This document shows positions 27,592-37,689 of a DNA stretch of 64,000 nt, piece by piece (position 1 is the first letter of the stretch; the number at the start of each line of letters is the position of its first letter). The notes under the pieces were generated by a model. The model had not been told where the DNA came from, made no database searches, and saw nothing but the letters and a program-made list of their open reading frames with translations. Source of the stretch: Marinomonas posidonica IVIA-Po-181 (GTDB lineage: Bacteria; Pseudomonadota; Gammaproteobacteria; Pseudomonadales; Marinomonadaceae); contig NC_015559.1 in NCBI RefSeq assembly GCF_000214215.1, forward strand, positions 3,397,001-3,461,000. Reading direction: 5' to 3'. The position numbers and the translations under genes are program-made.

Positions 27592-28410
27592 TTACGGCTC
27601 AAGTTCATTAAGCGTTTCATACAAAGACGCGATCTCTTTGGTTTGCTTTCTGGCCTCATCCCCCAAACATGCATAAACCCGATTGCACAGCATCGAGATT
27701 AAGCTCATAGGTGCGGCGTAACTATCAAATGGACTTTCGTTCCCCAGATGACACAGCAACACATGTGACACCTGTTGATTGTAAATTTGCCCCGTCGGAT
27801 CGGTAATCAAGACTGTTGAACGGCCTTCCAGTAAATCGACAATTTGTTTGAACTGACGAGTGCGGCGACGGAAGCCAAGTAACACAATGACTTCATCTTC
27901 CAAAATATCCTGTAAATCCTCACCCAAGGTTTGCCCAGGCTGAGGCAACAAGCGAACAGAATGACGTACTTGCTGTAATTGCTGTCGGAAGTGCAAGGCC
28001 AACGGATAAGCATTGCGGAAACCAATCAGGGTAACCCGACTGGCGTTCGCTAAACTGGCGCTGATGTCATTCAAGGTCTCAGGACGCAAACCTTCGAACG
28101 TCAGCGATAAGTTTTTGAGCTCTTGCTCCGTTTGATCCAACGAAGTGCCTTGGGTAAAGATCGGCACACCACTTTCACGCAAAGCTAGCTGCGCTTGTTT
28201 CGCACTCTGATGAGAGTCATACCCCAACTGACGAAAAAAGCGACTCACAGTGGCTTTTGATGTGTTGGTATTGTCGGCTATCTCAGCGGATGTCTGGCTC
28301 ACAATCGCCAATGGGTGCTGCTGTAAGTAATTAGCAATGACGCGCGCCGACGAAGACAAACTCGGATAGTTCTTTTCAATCAGGGATAACACATCCTGTT
28401 TAGTTGTCAC
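27592..28410 (-). CDS. RpiR/MurR-family transcriptional regulator
   Basis: A 272-residue regulator. Its N-terminal HTH_6 domain (SARVIANYLQQHPLAIVSQT, TSAEIADNTNTSKATVSRFF, RQLGYDSHQSAKQ) is followed by an SIS sugar-phosphate/small-ligand domain (VTLIGFRNAYPLALHFRQQL, DEVIVLLGFRRRTRQFKQIV). It sits between the catabolic operon (same strand) and the divergent ABC transporter, each with a GAAAC-N4-GTTTC palindrome in front. It is the obvious candidate to bind both. Such regulators (for example HpxU-like) are known next to purine/ureide genes. Confidence 0.88.
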   Translation of the reverse strand: MTTKQDVLSLIEKNYPSLSSSARVIANYLQQHPLAIVSQTSAEIADNTNTSKATVSRFFRQLGYDSHQSAKQAQLALRESGVPIFTQGTSLDQTEQELKNLSLTFEGLRPETLNDISASLANASRVTLIGFRNAYPLALHFRQQLQQVRHSVRLLPQPGQTLGEDLQDILEDEVIVLLGFRRRTRQFKQIVDLLEGRSTVLITDPTGQIYNQQVSHVLLCHLGNESPFDSYAAPMSLISMLCNRVYACLGDEARKQTKEIASLYETLNELEP

Positions 28411-28646
28411 TTAGAAACCTCAATCTCATAAATATTGCATTAAGTTAATCGATTCTCGTTTAACTGCCAACCGAAAGCGACGCTTTCTGCATAGCCGCAC
28501 CAGAAAAGTTATAGACATTCTTTTCACGCACCATCACGGGACGTGAAAACCCCGTTTACCACCAATAACAACCAAGACAAACCATCACTCCCCCAACTCG
28601 GCCACTTCATGAACATGGCGTATTTGTTACAAGGCACAGTCTTTAA

Positions 28647-28660
28647 GAAACTTTTGTTTC
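28647..28660. promoter_or_regulatory. Putative RpiR-type operator before the ABC transporter
   Basis: Perfect palindrome GAAAC-TTTT-GTTTC, 68 bp before the binding-protein start. It has the same arms and spacer length as the palindrome at 27516-27531. Confidence 0.65.
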
Positions 28661-28728
28661 ATTTTGGCACAAGTGTTGCAAATTGCGTTTCAGGCATTCA
28701 ATCAAAACGAAAAAAAGGACCCCTCTCC

Positions 28729-29520
28729 ATGAAACGCATTGTAAAACTATTGAGTAATACCCTAGTTGTGGCCGCGTGTTTTTCGGCTCTAAACGCTACG
28801 GCAGACGTGCTAGATGACATTCAAGAGCGTCAAACCATTCGTATCGCCGTACCACAGGATTTCCCACCTTTTGGTTCCATTGGTAAAGACTTACAACCAC
28901 AGGGCATCGACGTCGATATGGCAAACTACATTGCCAAAGAGCTGGGCGTAAAGCTAAAAATTGTGCCGGTCACCAGTGCTAACCGCATTCCTTATCTGCA
29001 AACGAAAAAAGTCGATTTGGTTATTTCTAGCTTAGGCAAAAACCCAGAACGAGAAAAAGCCATCGACTTCTCAACCCCTTACGCGCCCTTCTTCCTTGGG
29101 GTATTTGGTGACAAGAAGGTTATGGTCGACAGCATGAGCGATTTGGCCAACAAAACCGTTGGGGTAACTCGTGGTTCGGTCGAAGACTTAGAACTTGAAA
29201 AAAATGCACCTAAGTCCGTCAATGTACGTCGCTTCGAGGATAACAATACTACCCTAACGGCCTATTTATCTGGACAAGTTAGTTTAATCGCAACAGGTAA
29301 CCTAGTTGCAACAGAAATTGCCAAACGCCAGCCCAGCAAAGCGCCTGAAGCGAAATTCATGTTGAAAGACTCCCCTTGTTACATTGGTATGGCTGAAGGG
29401 GAAGCGGCACTTCAAACTAAGGTCAATGAGTTGATTCAAAAAGCACTGGCTTCTGGCGAGCTGGATGCCATTTCCATGAAATGGTTAAAAGCACCGCTTC
29501 CTAAAGGCTTTGGTGCTTAA
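28729..29520 (+). CDS. ABC transporter periplasmic solute-binding protein (amino acid type)
   Basis: A 263-residue family-3 binding protein. It has a signal peptide (KLLSNTLVVAACFSALNATA, cleavage before DVLDD), then IRIAVPQDFPPFGSIG, IDVDMANYIAKELGVKLKIV, KKVDLVISSLGKNPEREKAI and DFSTPYAPFFLGVFG. The substrate pocket order is that of polar/amino-acid binders. An in-frame ORF reaches back to 28543, but ATG at 28729 follows AAAAAAGGA and gives the signal peptide. First of four transporter genes; by context the cargo may be a ureide or related nitrogen compound. Confidence 0.9.
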   Translation: MKRIVKLLSNTLVVAACFSALNATADVLDDIQERQTIRIAVPQDFPPFGSIGKDLQPQGIDVDMANYIAKELGVKLKIVPVTSANRIPYLQTKKVDLVISSLGKNPEREKAIDFSTPYAPFFLGVFGDKKVMVDSMSDLANKTVGVTRGSVEDLELEKNAPKSVNVRRFEDNNTTLTAYLSGQVSLIATGNLVATEIAKRQPSKAPEAKFMLKDSPCYIGMAEGEAALQTKVNELIQKALASGELDAISMKWLKAPLPKGFGA

Positions 29521-29529
29521 GGCTTCAAC

Positions 29530-30192
29530 ATGTTGCATTTTTCGGATCTATTGCAATACACAGATGTGTTCTTCAGTGGTCTTCTGACCACTGTGGAACT
29601 CACCCTTTTAACCACAGTGTTAGGCATTGCCCTTGGCAGTAGTTGCGCTGCCATTCGACAGTATGGCAATACTGTCAGTCAGCGCATGGTGGCGGTTTAT
29701 GTAGAGTTAATCCGCAACACGCCCTTTATTGTACAGCTGTTTTTCATCTTCTTCGGCTTACCGTCTCTCGGACTAAAACTGTCTCCTTGGCAAGCCAGTA
29801 TGATCGCCCTCACTATTAATCTTGGTGCCTACAGCACGGAAATTATTCGTGCTGGTTTGAACAGCACTCCCAGAGGTCAAATTGAGGCAGCCAAGGTACT
29901 GGGTATGACCTTTCGCCAAACCCTAACCCGCATCATTTTCACCCCTGCGTTTGAAAAGATTTACCCTGCCCTGACCAGTCAATGCATTATCGTCATGCTG
30001 GGCTCGGCAGTGATTTCCCAAATTTCCGTTGAGGACCTGACTTACGCAGCCAATCTAGTGCAGTCTCGCAATTTCCGCGCCTTTGAAAGCTACTTGGTAA
30101 CAGCATTCTTATACTTAGGACTGGCCATCGCTCTGCGGTTCGTCTTTAACCAAATTGGCAAACGACTGTTTGCGTATCGAGAGGCGAGATGA
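29530..30192 (+). CDS. ABC transporter permease, HisM/GlnP type (first)
   Basis: A 220-residue permease with five membrane segments. It has an early YVELIRNTPFIVQLFFIFFG segment, typical of the polar amino acid family, and the EAA loop GLNSTPRGQIEAAKVLGMTF that docks to the ATPase. It overlaps the following permease by 4 bp (ATGA) and forms a heterodimer with it. Confidence 0.9.
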   Translation: MLHFSDLLQYTDVFFSGLLTTVELTLLTTVLGIALGSSCAAIRQYGNTVSQRMVAVYVELIRNTPFIVQLFFIFFGLPSLGLKLSPWQASMIALTINLGAYSTEIIRAGLNSTPRGQIEAAKVLGMTFRQTLTRIIFTPAFEKIYPALTSQCIIVMLGSAVISQISVEDLTYAANLVQSRNFRAFESYLVTAFLYLGLAIALRFVFNQIGKRLFAYREAR

Positions 30193-30839
30193 TTCAGTTC
30201 TCTAATTACGACATCATCAGTAATCTGCTGTATGCCACACAATGGACAATATTGCTCTCCATCGCAGCCTTTATTGGTGGCACCAGCGTCGCTTTGTTAC
30301 TGACGGCCGCTCGACTCACTCGTAATACTGTCGTGCAAAAATGTGTTCGCCTCTATGTGGAATTATTCCAAGGCACGCCTTTGCTGATGCAAATGTTTTT
30401 GTGTTTCTTTGGCTTATCCATGTTGGGGTATGAAATTTCCGCTTGGAGTGCTGCGATTCTCTCGCTGACACTCTTTACCAGTGCATTTTTAGTGGAAATC
30501 TGGCGCGGTTGCATCGATACCTTACCCAAAGGCCAATGGGAAGCCAGCCGCTGCTTAGGGTTAAGTTTTCTACACACCTTGCGTCATATTATTTTACCGC
30601 AAGCCATTCGTGTGGCTGTTGCACCGACCGTGGGCTTTTCTGTACAAGTCATAAAAGGGACAGCTCTGGCTTCGATCATAGGTTTTGTCGAATTGACTAA
30701 AGTCGGCACCATGCTTAACAACGCCACCTTTGAACCATTCAAGGTCTTCGCTCTGGTCGCGCTTATCTACTTTATGCTGTGCTACCCACTTTCTTTGTAC
30801 AGCAAGTATTTGGAGAAAAAATTCCATGTCTCTCGTTAA
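30189..30839 (+). CDS. ABC transporter permease, HisM/GlnP type (second)
   Basis: A 216-residue permease paralogous to the previous one: VRLYVELFQGTPLLMQMFLC, EIWRGCIDTLPKGQWEASRC as the EAA-like loop (LGLSFLHTLRHIILPQAIR follows) and a C-terminal membrane segment. Its 3' end overlaps the ATPase start by 14 bp, so the four genes form one translationally coupled operon. Confidence 0.9.
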   Translation: MIQFSNYDIISNLLYATQWTILLSIAAFIGGTSVALLLTAARLTRNTVVQKCVRLYVELFQGTPLLMQMFLCFFGLSMLGYEISAWSAAILSLTLFTSAFLVEIWRGCIDTLPKGQWEASRCLGLSFLHTLRHIILPQAIRVAVAPTVGFSVQVIKGTALASIIGFVELTKVGTMLNNATFEPFKVFALVALIYFMLCYPLSLYSKYLEKKFHVSR

Positions 30840-31554
30840 CCTACACCAAGTCCACAAATACTATGGCGATCACCACGTATTAAAAGGCATTGATTTAGAC
30901 ATCAATGCTGGCGAAGTGATTTCGATTATTGGCAAAAGCGGCTCTGGCAAAAGTACCCTATTACGTTGTATCAATGGTTTAGAAGAATACCAACAAGGTG
31001 GCATTACGCTGGATGGAAATGAAGTCACCACGGAAGACATTCAAGTACGTCGCCTAGCACTGAGTGTGGGCATGATCTTCCAGAACTTTAACCTTTTCCC
31101 TCATATGACAGTGGGGGAAAACATCATGTTAGCACCCACCATTGTATTAAAGAGAAGCAAAGCAGAGGCGGCGGACATCGCCAAAGCCATGCTGGATAAA
31201 GTCGGGCTGGCAGAGAAATTCGACAGCTATCCCGAGAAACTTTCTGGCGGCCAACAACAACGTGTAGCCATTGCCCGAGCACTCGCTATGTCCCCGAAAG
31301 TTCTGCTGTGTGACGAAATCACCTCAGCACTTGATCCAGAACTGGTAGGCGAAGTCTTAAAAGTGTTGGAGCAACTGGCGAAAGAAGGCATGACCTTGAT
31401 TCTTGTGACGCACGAAATGAATTTTGCCCGCGATGTCGGTAGCCGTGTCGTGTTCATGCATCAAGGCAAAGTCTGGGAACAAGGCGATTCCAAACGTCTA
31501 TTATCTGACCCTCAAACCGATGAACTAAAACAGTTTATCGGCGCAGTACTCTAG
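30826..31554 (+). CDS. ABC transporter ATPase, GlnQ/HisP type
   Basis: A 242-residue ATPase: Walker [22 protein letters not shown]-loop [17 protein letters not shown], signature [20 protein letters not shown], Walker [16 protein letters not shown]-loop [15 protein letters not shown] at 30826 with TTGGAG upstream is the start; the open frame back to 30730 lies inside the permease gene. It powers the uptake system encoded by the three preceding genes. A terminator follows. Confidence 0.93.
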   Translation: MSLVNLHQVHKYYGDHHVLKGIDLDINAGEVISIIGKSGSGKSTLLRCINGLEEYQQGGITLDGNEVTTEDIQVRRLALSVGMIFQNFNLFPHMTVGENIMLAPTIVLKRSKAEAADIAKAMLDKVGLAEKFDSYPEKLSGGQQQRVAIARALAMSPKVLLCDEITSALDPELVGEVLKVLEQLAKEGMTLILVTHEMNFARDVGSRVVFMHQGKVWEQGDSKRLLSDPQTDELKQFIGAVL

Positions 31555-31596
31555 TAATAACAGGAAAGCGTCGCTAGTAAGCATCCTCCCCGACCT

Positions 31597-31631
31597 AAAA
31601 AAGAGAAAGCCATTAACGCTTTCTCTTTTTT
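31597..31631 (+). terminator. Terminator after the ABC transporter operon
   Basis: AAAAAAGAGAAAGC / GCTTTCTCTTTTTT perfect stem with a 7-base loop and T-run. Confidence 0.85.
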
Positions 31632-31744
31632 CAATCACCCTCATCACACGTTATTTCAATGTTGATCTCAAATAACCCTGTCGTGAGACAAATTTAGACT
31701 AGAGTAAAAGTAAGCCTCATTTAAAAACACAGGAAGTTTGCGCT

Positions 31745-33100
31745 ATGTTCCGTTGGATCAACACGTCACTCAACCGAAAAATTGGCAGTGTGCTTGTCGT
31801 ATCATTAAGCTTTCTATTACTCGTCATTGGCTATTCTATTTATCAGGTAAAAACCATACATGACGAATTAAAAGAAGTGTCGCAGGTCGATATTCCCCTA
31901 ACAGAAATCATCACTCAAATTGAAACCCTGCAACTGCAGCAACATATTGCAATGGAACGCTTCCGCCTTTTAATAAACCACCAACATAAAGAGCAAGAAC
32001 CTATTTCCTCTTTGTCATACCGTAATCAAGAAATCGTCCGCTTACTCAACCGCGCCACTCAGTTAATAACGACCAACTTGCAGAATGATACAATCCATTT
32101 TAAACCAGAAGAATACCTGCATATTCTTGATGAGATAAACACCTTCTATAAACTGAACTTGACCTTTGAAAAGCAACTTGAAGACAACCTAGAAAAAGGT
32201 CAACTGTCAGATGAAACCTGGCAGCCAATCGAGGTTATGGCCTCCCATTTAGACACCAAGATACTGGCTATATTAGAGAAAATAAATCAGCTAACGTTTG
32301 AGGCCACTCGCTATACCGAAGCACATCAAAGAAGCTTCATGATGGTAGAAACAGGTCTGGGGATTTGTGCTTTTCTACTAAGCTCTTTGCTGGCCCTCTA
32401 TATCATACATATTATTCGCACTCGAATTCACCACATACACCAGCAAGTAGAACAACTGCATACATCATTAGAGCTCGGCGAACCAATAGCAAAGCCCAAT
32501 AATCAGACCTCTAAGCCAAATGATGAATTAGGCGAATTGGAACTTGATCTTAAAAAAATGATCTCTCGTCTTTCTGAGGAAATGAATACCCGTAAAGAAG
32601 TCGAGCAACAGCTTATGACACTGGCGACCAAAGACAAACTCACCAATACCTATAATCGCCATAAGTGGTCAGAACAAATTCATTTCTTAATTAATCTGTC
32701 TGAACAAGGTAAAAGCTTTAGTCTAATTTCACTGGATATTGACCATTTTAAACGCATAAATGATTCCTACGGACATCAAGTTGGCGATCAAGTCTTACAG
32801 CATCTGGGGACTTTGTTGCAGCAAGAAGTCAGTAAAATAGACATGGTTTTCCGCATGGGCGGGGAAGAGTTCCTCATATTATTAACCGGACAAGGACAAA
32901 AACAAGCCAAAGAGAGAGCAGAGCACCTTCGCAAGCAAATAGAACACTTCCAGAAAGTAGGGTTACCTCGATTTACCGCCAGTCTAGGTGTCACTAGCTA
33001 CCACTCAGGTGAAACCGAAGACAGCCTAATGACTCGCGCCGATAACGCGCTCTATCGTTCAAAAGAAAATGGTCGAAACTGCGTCACCACCTTAGAATGA
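31745..33100 (+). CDS. Membrane-bound GGDEF diguanylate cyclase
   Basis: A 451-residue protein. TM1 spans about residues 13-32 (IGSVLVVSLSFLLLVIGYSI), a ~165-residue periplasmic helical sensor follows, and TM2 is near 205-225. A HAMP/coiled linker leads to a GGDEF domain starting at DKLTNTYNRHKWSEQ. The active site RMGGEEFLIL (GGEEF near residue 372) and the DIDHFKRINDSYGH metal site are intact, so it should make c-di-GMP. The product-inhibition RxxD position reads SKID, so feedback control is probably lost. RBS CAGGAAG; stands alone. Confidence 0.92.
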   Translation: MFRWINTSLNRKIGSVLVVSLSFLLLVIGYSIYQVKTIHDELKEVSQVDIPLTEIITQIETLQLQQHIAMERFRLLINHQHKEQEPISSLSYRNQEIVRLLNRATQLITTNLQNDTIHFKPEEYLHILDEINTFYKLNLTFEKQLEDNLEKGQLSDETWQPIEVMASHLDTKILAILEKINQLTFEATRYTEAHQRSFMMVETGLGICAFLLSSLLALYIIHIIRTRIHHIHQQVEQLHTSLELGEPIAKPNNQTSKPNDELGELELDLKKMISRLSEEMNTRKEVEQQLMTLATKDKLTNTYNRHKWSEQIHFLINLSEQGKSFSLISLDIDHFKRINDSYGHQVGDQVLQHLGTLLQQEVSKIDMVFRMGGEEFLILLTGQGQKQAKERAEHLRKQIEHFQKVGLPRFTASLGVTSYHSGETEDSLMTRADNALYRSKENGRNCVTTLE

Positions 33101-33125
33101 CGTCAATCTAAATGGTTCAAAAGCA

Positions 33126-33166
33126 AACAAGAGAAACAAGCGGTTAACACTTGTTTCTCTTGTTTT
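33126..33166. terminator. Bidirectional terminator between diguanylate cyclase and Amt-MCP genes
   Basis: Perfect 15-bp stem AACAAGAGAAACAAG / CTTGTTTCTCTTGTT with a 9-base loop between two convergent genes. Confidence 0.85.
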
Positions 33167-33183
33167 CGCTCAGGATGTCATGA

Positions 33184-35394
33184 TCATTGCAAGCTCATGC
33201 GAGTTTTAAAGCTAGATGTCACTTCTTCAAATGATGCAGATACCTCTAATAGACGCTGACCTGATTCTTCAATAGAAGCCACTTTCTTCAAATTATCGGA
33301 GCAAGATGTCTCGATATTTTCAACGGATGACAATTGCATTGTGATAGTATCTTTTTTCGTTTGCGCCATGTCATTAATGATCGAATTCGCGTCTTGGATT
33401 TTAATCACATCATCATTACTCTGAGTCAAACGTACAATGGTCTGCGCCATCAATTCATTACTTTCTCTGACCAAGAGTTTGTTTTCACTCATCAATTGAT
33501 TAGCGTCCTTTGTTCGGCTTTGCAGAGCGTCAATCACTTCCGCAATTTCTTTGGTGGCATGACCTGTCTTACTAGACAATTGACGCACTTCATCCGCCAC
33601 AACAGCAAAACCTCGACCACTTTCTCCCGCACGAGCAGCTTCAATCGCCGCATTGAGAGCCAGCAGATTGGTCTGCTCAGAAATCTCCTGCACACCCGAT
33701 AGAATGGACACAATTTGCCCAGTATCAACCTGCAACATTTGCATGATATCAAAGGCTTCATCTGCTTTGGTTTGAATATCCATCATCATGCTCTTCATCT
33801 TTTCAACTATATTAAGAGACTCAGAAGAACTGCCTTTCACTTCATTAGAGCGAACACTGATGTCTGAGGTTAGCTGCGCAAAATCATGCAAAGACTTATG
33901 CAATTCGGCCGTCATCTTAGAGACACTGGCTACATCTTGTAACTGACGTTTTACCGCCAAACTGATATCGGAAGTGTTTAGATTCATCTCTTTAGCTTGA
34001 GAATTTAAGTCCAGTACGCCTTTTGAAAAATTCGCATAGGTTTTCTCGACCTGATCCAGTAAGCGGTTAAACATAATGGCCACATCACCATTTTCCGTAC
34101 CATTTTCGACGTCCAAACGTTTGGTTAAATCCGCCACCACATCTGGGCTGCTATGAGCCGCGACAAAGGCATGCATGGCTTCAAGCGTTTCCACGACACC
34201 ACTTGAAGCGCCATGCTCTACAATATTTAACCCTTCTTTTTCATGATCAAATTCCACCCGCAGCTTATTCATCGCCTTCAGCAACCAAAACATGGCCAGC
34301 CCCAAAGAAAACGCCCAGATGAAAACCGTGATGACCCCTTTGAATTGCACCATTAACTGATCAAATCGATTGTCATAATTCAAATTCTCAATGGGTGCAA
34401 ACAACGCCAGTAACAAGGTTCCAACCACCCCTGCAATGCCATGCACAGTCACGGCATTCACTGGATCGTCTAGTTTAAATACCCGTAACATGATCTCTTC
34501 ACTAAAATACACAACGCCCCCAGTGATCAAACCAATCACCACAGCACCTGCCGGTGTCACCACCGCACAACCTGCCGTAATGCCCACCAAACCGCCAATC
34601 ACGCCACTTAGGACTTTTTCGATACTGATGACTTTATCTTTATTAAAAAGATTTATGACAAAGCAAATGAGCGCCGAGGACGCCGCCGCCAACATAGTAT
34701 TGGCAATAATCCCGGCAATATCTGTGGTTGCTTCAAGCGTGCTGCCGCCATTAAAACCAAACCAACCAAAAAATAGGATAAAGGTCCCAATAACCGCCAA
34801 AATCAAACTATGACCATGGATTTTTTTCAGCTTACCCTGCTCATCAAAGCGACCGACCCTTGGCCCTAACATAATCACACCGGCCAAACCGACCCATGCT
34901 CCAACAGAATGCACTACCGTTGAGCCTGCAAAGTCAATCATACCTTGCTCGGCTAACCAGCCCTCGGCGCTCCAAATCCAATGACCCGAAACTGGGTAAA
35001 TAAGAGACGTCAGCACTAATGAAATCAATACATAGGACATAAACTTCATTCGTTCCGCCACCGCACCGCTGACAATGGTTGCAGCAGTGCCAGCAAAGGT
35101 CGCTTGAAACACAAAAGACGCCAACTCATGCGGCGTATTTAGGCCATTCAGCATAAAATGACTGCTGCCCCATAACCCCATGACATCACTGCCAAACATA
35201 AGGCCGAAGCCCCATAGCCAAAAGGCAAAAATGGCCACCACAAAATCGGTCATGTTCTTCATAGCCACATTAATAGAGTTTTTTGCTCTAGTGAGACCCG
35301 CTTCTAAAGCGGTAAAACCCGCTTGCATAAACATAACCATTGATGCAGCAATCATTATCCATATTAGGTCTAGCGTTGACTGTATCTGTTCCAC
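33184..35394 (-). CDS. Ammonium transporter fused to HAMP and chemoreceptor signalling domain (Amt-MCP)
   Basis: A ~736-residue fusion. Residues ~5-395 are a complete Amt channel: [35 protein letters not shown] after the Phe-gate helix, [16 protein letters not shown] and [14 protein letters not shown] with both pore histidines, and [14 protein letters not shown]-like segment follows near 420 ([17 protein letters not shown], then [12 protein letters not shown]), then a long MCP coiled coil with tip [20 protein letters not shown] near residue 571 and [17 protein letters not shown]. It should report ammonium to CheA/CheW. GTG at 35394 is chosen because GAGGGG is 8 bp upstream; the frame continues to TTG 35427. 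Confidence 0.93.
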   Translation of the reverse strand: MEQIQSTLDLIWIMIAASMVMFMQAGFTALEAGLTRAKNSINVAMKNMTDFVVAIFAFWLWGFGLMFGSDVMGLWGSSHFMLNGLNTPHELASFVFQATFAGTAATIVSGAVAERMKFMSYVLISLVLTSLIYPVSGHWIWSAEGWLAEQGMIDFAGSTVVHSVGAWVGLAGVIMLGPRVGRFDEQGKLKKIHGHSLILAVIGTFILFFGWFGFNGGSTLEATTDIAGIIANTMLAAASSALICFVINLFNKDKVISIEKVLSGVIGGLVGITAGCAVVTPAGAVVIGLITGGVVYFSEEIMLRVFKLDDPVNAVTVHGIAGVVGTLLLALFAPIENLNYDNRFDQLMVQFKGVITVFIWAFSLGLAMFWLLKAMNKLRVEFDHEKEGLNIVEHGASSGVVETLEAMHAFVAAHSSPDVVADLTKRLDVENGTENGDVAIMFNRLLDQVEKTYANFSKGVLDLNSQAKEMNLNTSDISLAVKRQLQDVASVSKMTAELHKSLHDFAQLTSDISVRSNEVKGSSSESLNIVEKMKSMMMDIQTKADEAFDIMQMLQVDTGQIVSILSGVQEISEQTNLLALNAAIEAARAGESGRGFAVVADEVRQLSSKTGHATKEIAEVIDALQSRTKDANQLMSENKLLVRESNELMAQTIVRLTQSNDDVIKIQDANSIINDMAQTKKDTITMQLSSVENIETSCSDNLKKVASIEESGQRLLEVSASFEEVTSSFKTRMSLQ

Positions 35395-35498
35395 GATTAA
35401 AACCCCTCTAAAATTAAAGTACAGCAATCGTTATTCAGGAAGACGTAATTCATTGTTATACCAGGAAAAGTTTAGCAATTTACATACCAAGACTGTGT

Positions 35499-36077
35499 TT
35501 ATATGAGATTTAAGCCACTTTTTTTGAAATTCATCACCAACAGATCACAAGACACCTGCTGTTTATTTAGTCCAAAAATCGATCCCCAAGACCACTCTTC
35601 AGGATTCAGTACAAATCCATAATTTAAACCAAGTCCAGATTCAATTTGGATGTCACCCGCTGTTTCATCGCCAACCGCCTTGATATGATAGTGTTTACTC
35701 GTCACCTCATCTCCTGATAACAGCCGCTGAACAATGTCTTTTTGATAGATGCGTAAACGAATAGGCTGACCACGATAGATACCAACATTCGTGCCACCAA
35801 AATCCCCAGCAGCAATACGTATTGGCATGGCAACACAGTTTTGAGATGTGGTTCGAACTATCATTTCTCCTTTTCCGACCACGCCTCGTAAGTTGAATAA
35901 CGTACCAACTTTCGGCGAAGGTATGATCACCATGGCACGGATCTGAGGCGACACATGTCCAAAGACAGTGCCTTGAATCACCTCTTCTTCGGAGGAAGAA
36001 CAAGCTGACATAAGTGTTATGGCGCACAACAGGCATAACATGGTGGATAAGTGGGGGAATTTATTAACACTTTTCAT
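35499..36077 (-). CDS. Predicted lipoprotein, unknown function
   Basis: A 192-residue protein with an N-terminal signal and lipobox (CAITLMSACSSS, Cys near residue 26), so it should be a lipid-anchored envelope protein. The mature part is beta-rich with Gly and Val repeats and no recognised domain; the motif IRIAAGDFGGTNVGIYRGQP stands out. It is followed 72 bp later by the Amt-MCP gene on the same strand and preceded 13 bp by the DUF805 gene, so the three may be co-transcribed. I do not recognise the family. Confidence 0.75.
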   Translation of the reverse strand: MKSVNKFPHLSTMLCLLCAITLMSACSSSEEEVIQGTVFGHVSPQIRAMVIIPSPKVGTLFNLRGVVGKGEMIVRTTSQNCVAMPIRIAAGDFGGTNVGIYRGQPIRLRIYQKDIVQRLLSGDEVTSKHYHIKAVGDETAGDIQIESGLGLNYGFVLNPEEWSWGSIFGLNKQQVSCDLLVMNFKKSGLNLI

Positions 36078-36089
36078 ATTAGACTCCCC

Positions 36090-36443
36090 TCATAGCATCT
36101 GGTTATTTTGTGGATAATCCCCTAACGGGTCATCTGGCTCAGTCGGTAACGCCAACAACACGAGCAAAATAACCATGCCTATCGCAGGCACTAACAGCAC
36201 ACATAACCACCAAGCCGAACGATTGGTATCGTGTAACCTGCGTACTGTCAAAGACAGCATGGGCAAAAAAGCCAACACGCTATAAAGCGCGTCTACTCTC
36301 CATGTCACTTGAAATACCCTTTCCAACATGACAAACACGAACGAGATAAAACAGTTCACTAAAAAGAACATCCAAAATGCTTTTAGTGACGCTCTTCCTG
36401 AAAATTGCGCGTAACGTTGCCACGCATCCAAATACCAGTTCAT
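36090..36443 (-). CDS. DUF805 family small membrane protein
   Basis: A 117-residue inner-membrane protein of the DUF805 (YhaH) type: YAQFSGRASLKAFWMFFLVN at the start, the conserved TVRRLHDTNRSAWW turn in the middle and an acidic tail (LPTEPDDPLGDYPQNNQ). About four hydrophobic segments. Function unknown in the family. RBS TAGGAG precedes ATG. It directly precedes the lipoprotein gene. Confidence 0.88.
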   Translation of the reverse strand: MNWYLDAWQRYAQFSGRASLKAFWMFFLVNCFISFVFVMLERVFQVTWRVDALYSVLAFLPMLSLTVRRLHDTNRSAWWLCVLLVPAIGMVILLVLLALPTEPDDPLGDYPQNNQML

Positions 36444-36613
36444 ACTGTTCTCCTAAATAAAAATGATCGAAGGGTAAAAACTAGATGGATGAGCGAGAAA
36501 TAGCGTCCTAGATCCGGTTTTAGGACATCCTTGATGACTTTTTAGGACATAATAACGAGCATTGAACAGATAAAAACGATACCTCAAAGACCAACACATC
36601 AGACGGAGCTAAC

Positions 36614-37681
36614 ATGATCGCCATTCCATTGCCTTTTGTGGTCGCCCTATTGTTGTTTATTTTGGCTATTTTGCTGTTCCTGCGTCGGGAAGAAACCACG
36701 CCTTCGGCATTTGTCTTTATTGCATTGTGTGCGTTAACAACGACAGTCGTTGGACTACGCTGGACCTTTGATTATTCATTGTTTCGCTTAATCCAACCTA
36801 TCTTGGCATCTTGTATTCCAGTGACAGCCTGGTACTGTTTTTCCAGAGCTCACCAGCACCATACCTTTCAAATCTGGCATGTATTACCTCCCATTTTTGT
36901 CACCTTAGCGTCTTTCACTTATCCATTTTGGCAACCCCCTTTGGACCCGATGTTAACGCTCCTGTTTGTGGTGTATGGCATTGCCTTGATTCGAGCGTCT
37001 TACAAAGCCTCCAACCTTCCTGAACAAGTACGATTATCAGACATTGACAACGCACTCAAAGCCGAACGCATTGCCGGTGCTATGTTATTAATGTCAGCGC
37101 TTATTGATGGTGCGTTGGCCATAGACTTTTCCTTCTTTTCTGGTGCTCACATAATGATCATTCTCACGATTGGTCATGCTGTACTTCTGCCCGTTTTGGC
37201 GATCGCCGTTATTATGATGAGCTTGAGTCTGGCACCGGACCAGCGAGATGCTTCCCAAAACGATGAACAAACGACAACAGAGGAAGCACCAAAAGATAAG
37301 CCTAACCAGCCTTTATCCGCCGATGAAGTAAATGGCATTGTCCACAAAATTGATGTTTTGCTAACAACAAAAGAAGTCTTTCTTGACCCCGATCTCACCC
37401 TTGATCGACTGGCTCGTAAAGCCTGCATCCCTGCTCGACAAATATCAGCCGCCATCAATCAAGTTTATGGACGTAACATTTCACAAGTGGTTAACGAATA
37501 TCGAATTGAACGAGCCAAAACACTGCTGTTATCGACCAACAAAGCCATCACACAAATCTATTTAGACTCTGGCTTTCAAACTAAGTCCAACTTCCATCGG
37601 GAGTTTTCCCGAGTAACAGGGCAAACTCCTAGCGCTTTCCGCCACTCAATGCGAGAGGAGCAGAACACAGATAGCGTTTAA
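36614..37681 (+). CDS. Membrane-embedded AraC-family regulator
   Basis: A 355-residue protein with six or seven hydrophobic segments in residues 1-210 (LPFVVALLLFILAILLFL and onward) and a C-terminal AraC HTH domain: DLTLDRLARKACIPARQISA, INQVYGRNISQVVNEYRIER, ITQIYLDSGFQTKSNFHREF, TGQTPSAFR. This layout is that of inner-membrane one-component regulators. The nearby convergent hydrolase gene is the most likely target by proximity, though no operator was identified. Confidence 0.88.
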   Translation: MIAIPLPFVVALLLFILAILLFLRREETTPSAFVFIALCALTTTVVGLRWTFDYSLFRLIQPILASCIPVTAWYCFSRAHQHHTFQIWHVLPPIFVTLASFTYPFWQPPLDPMLTLLFVVYGIALIRASYKASNLPEQVRLSDIDNALKAERIAGAMLLMSALIDGALAIDFSFFSGAHIMIILTIGHAVLLPVLAIAVIMMSLSLAPDQRDASQNDEQTTTEEAPKDKPNQPLSADEVNGIVHKIDVLLTTKEVFLDPDLTLDRLARKACIPARQISAAINQVYGRNISQVVNEYRIERAKTLLLSTNKAITQIYLDSGFQTKSNFHREFSRVTGQTPSAFRHSMREEQNTDSV

Positions 37682-37689
37682 CTAAAACG

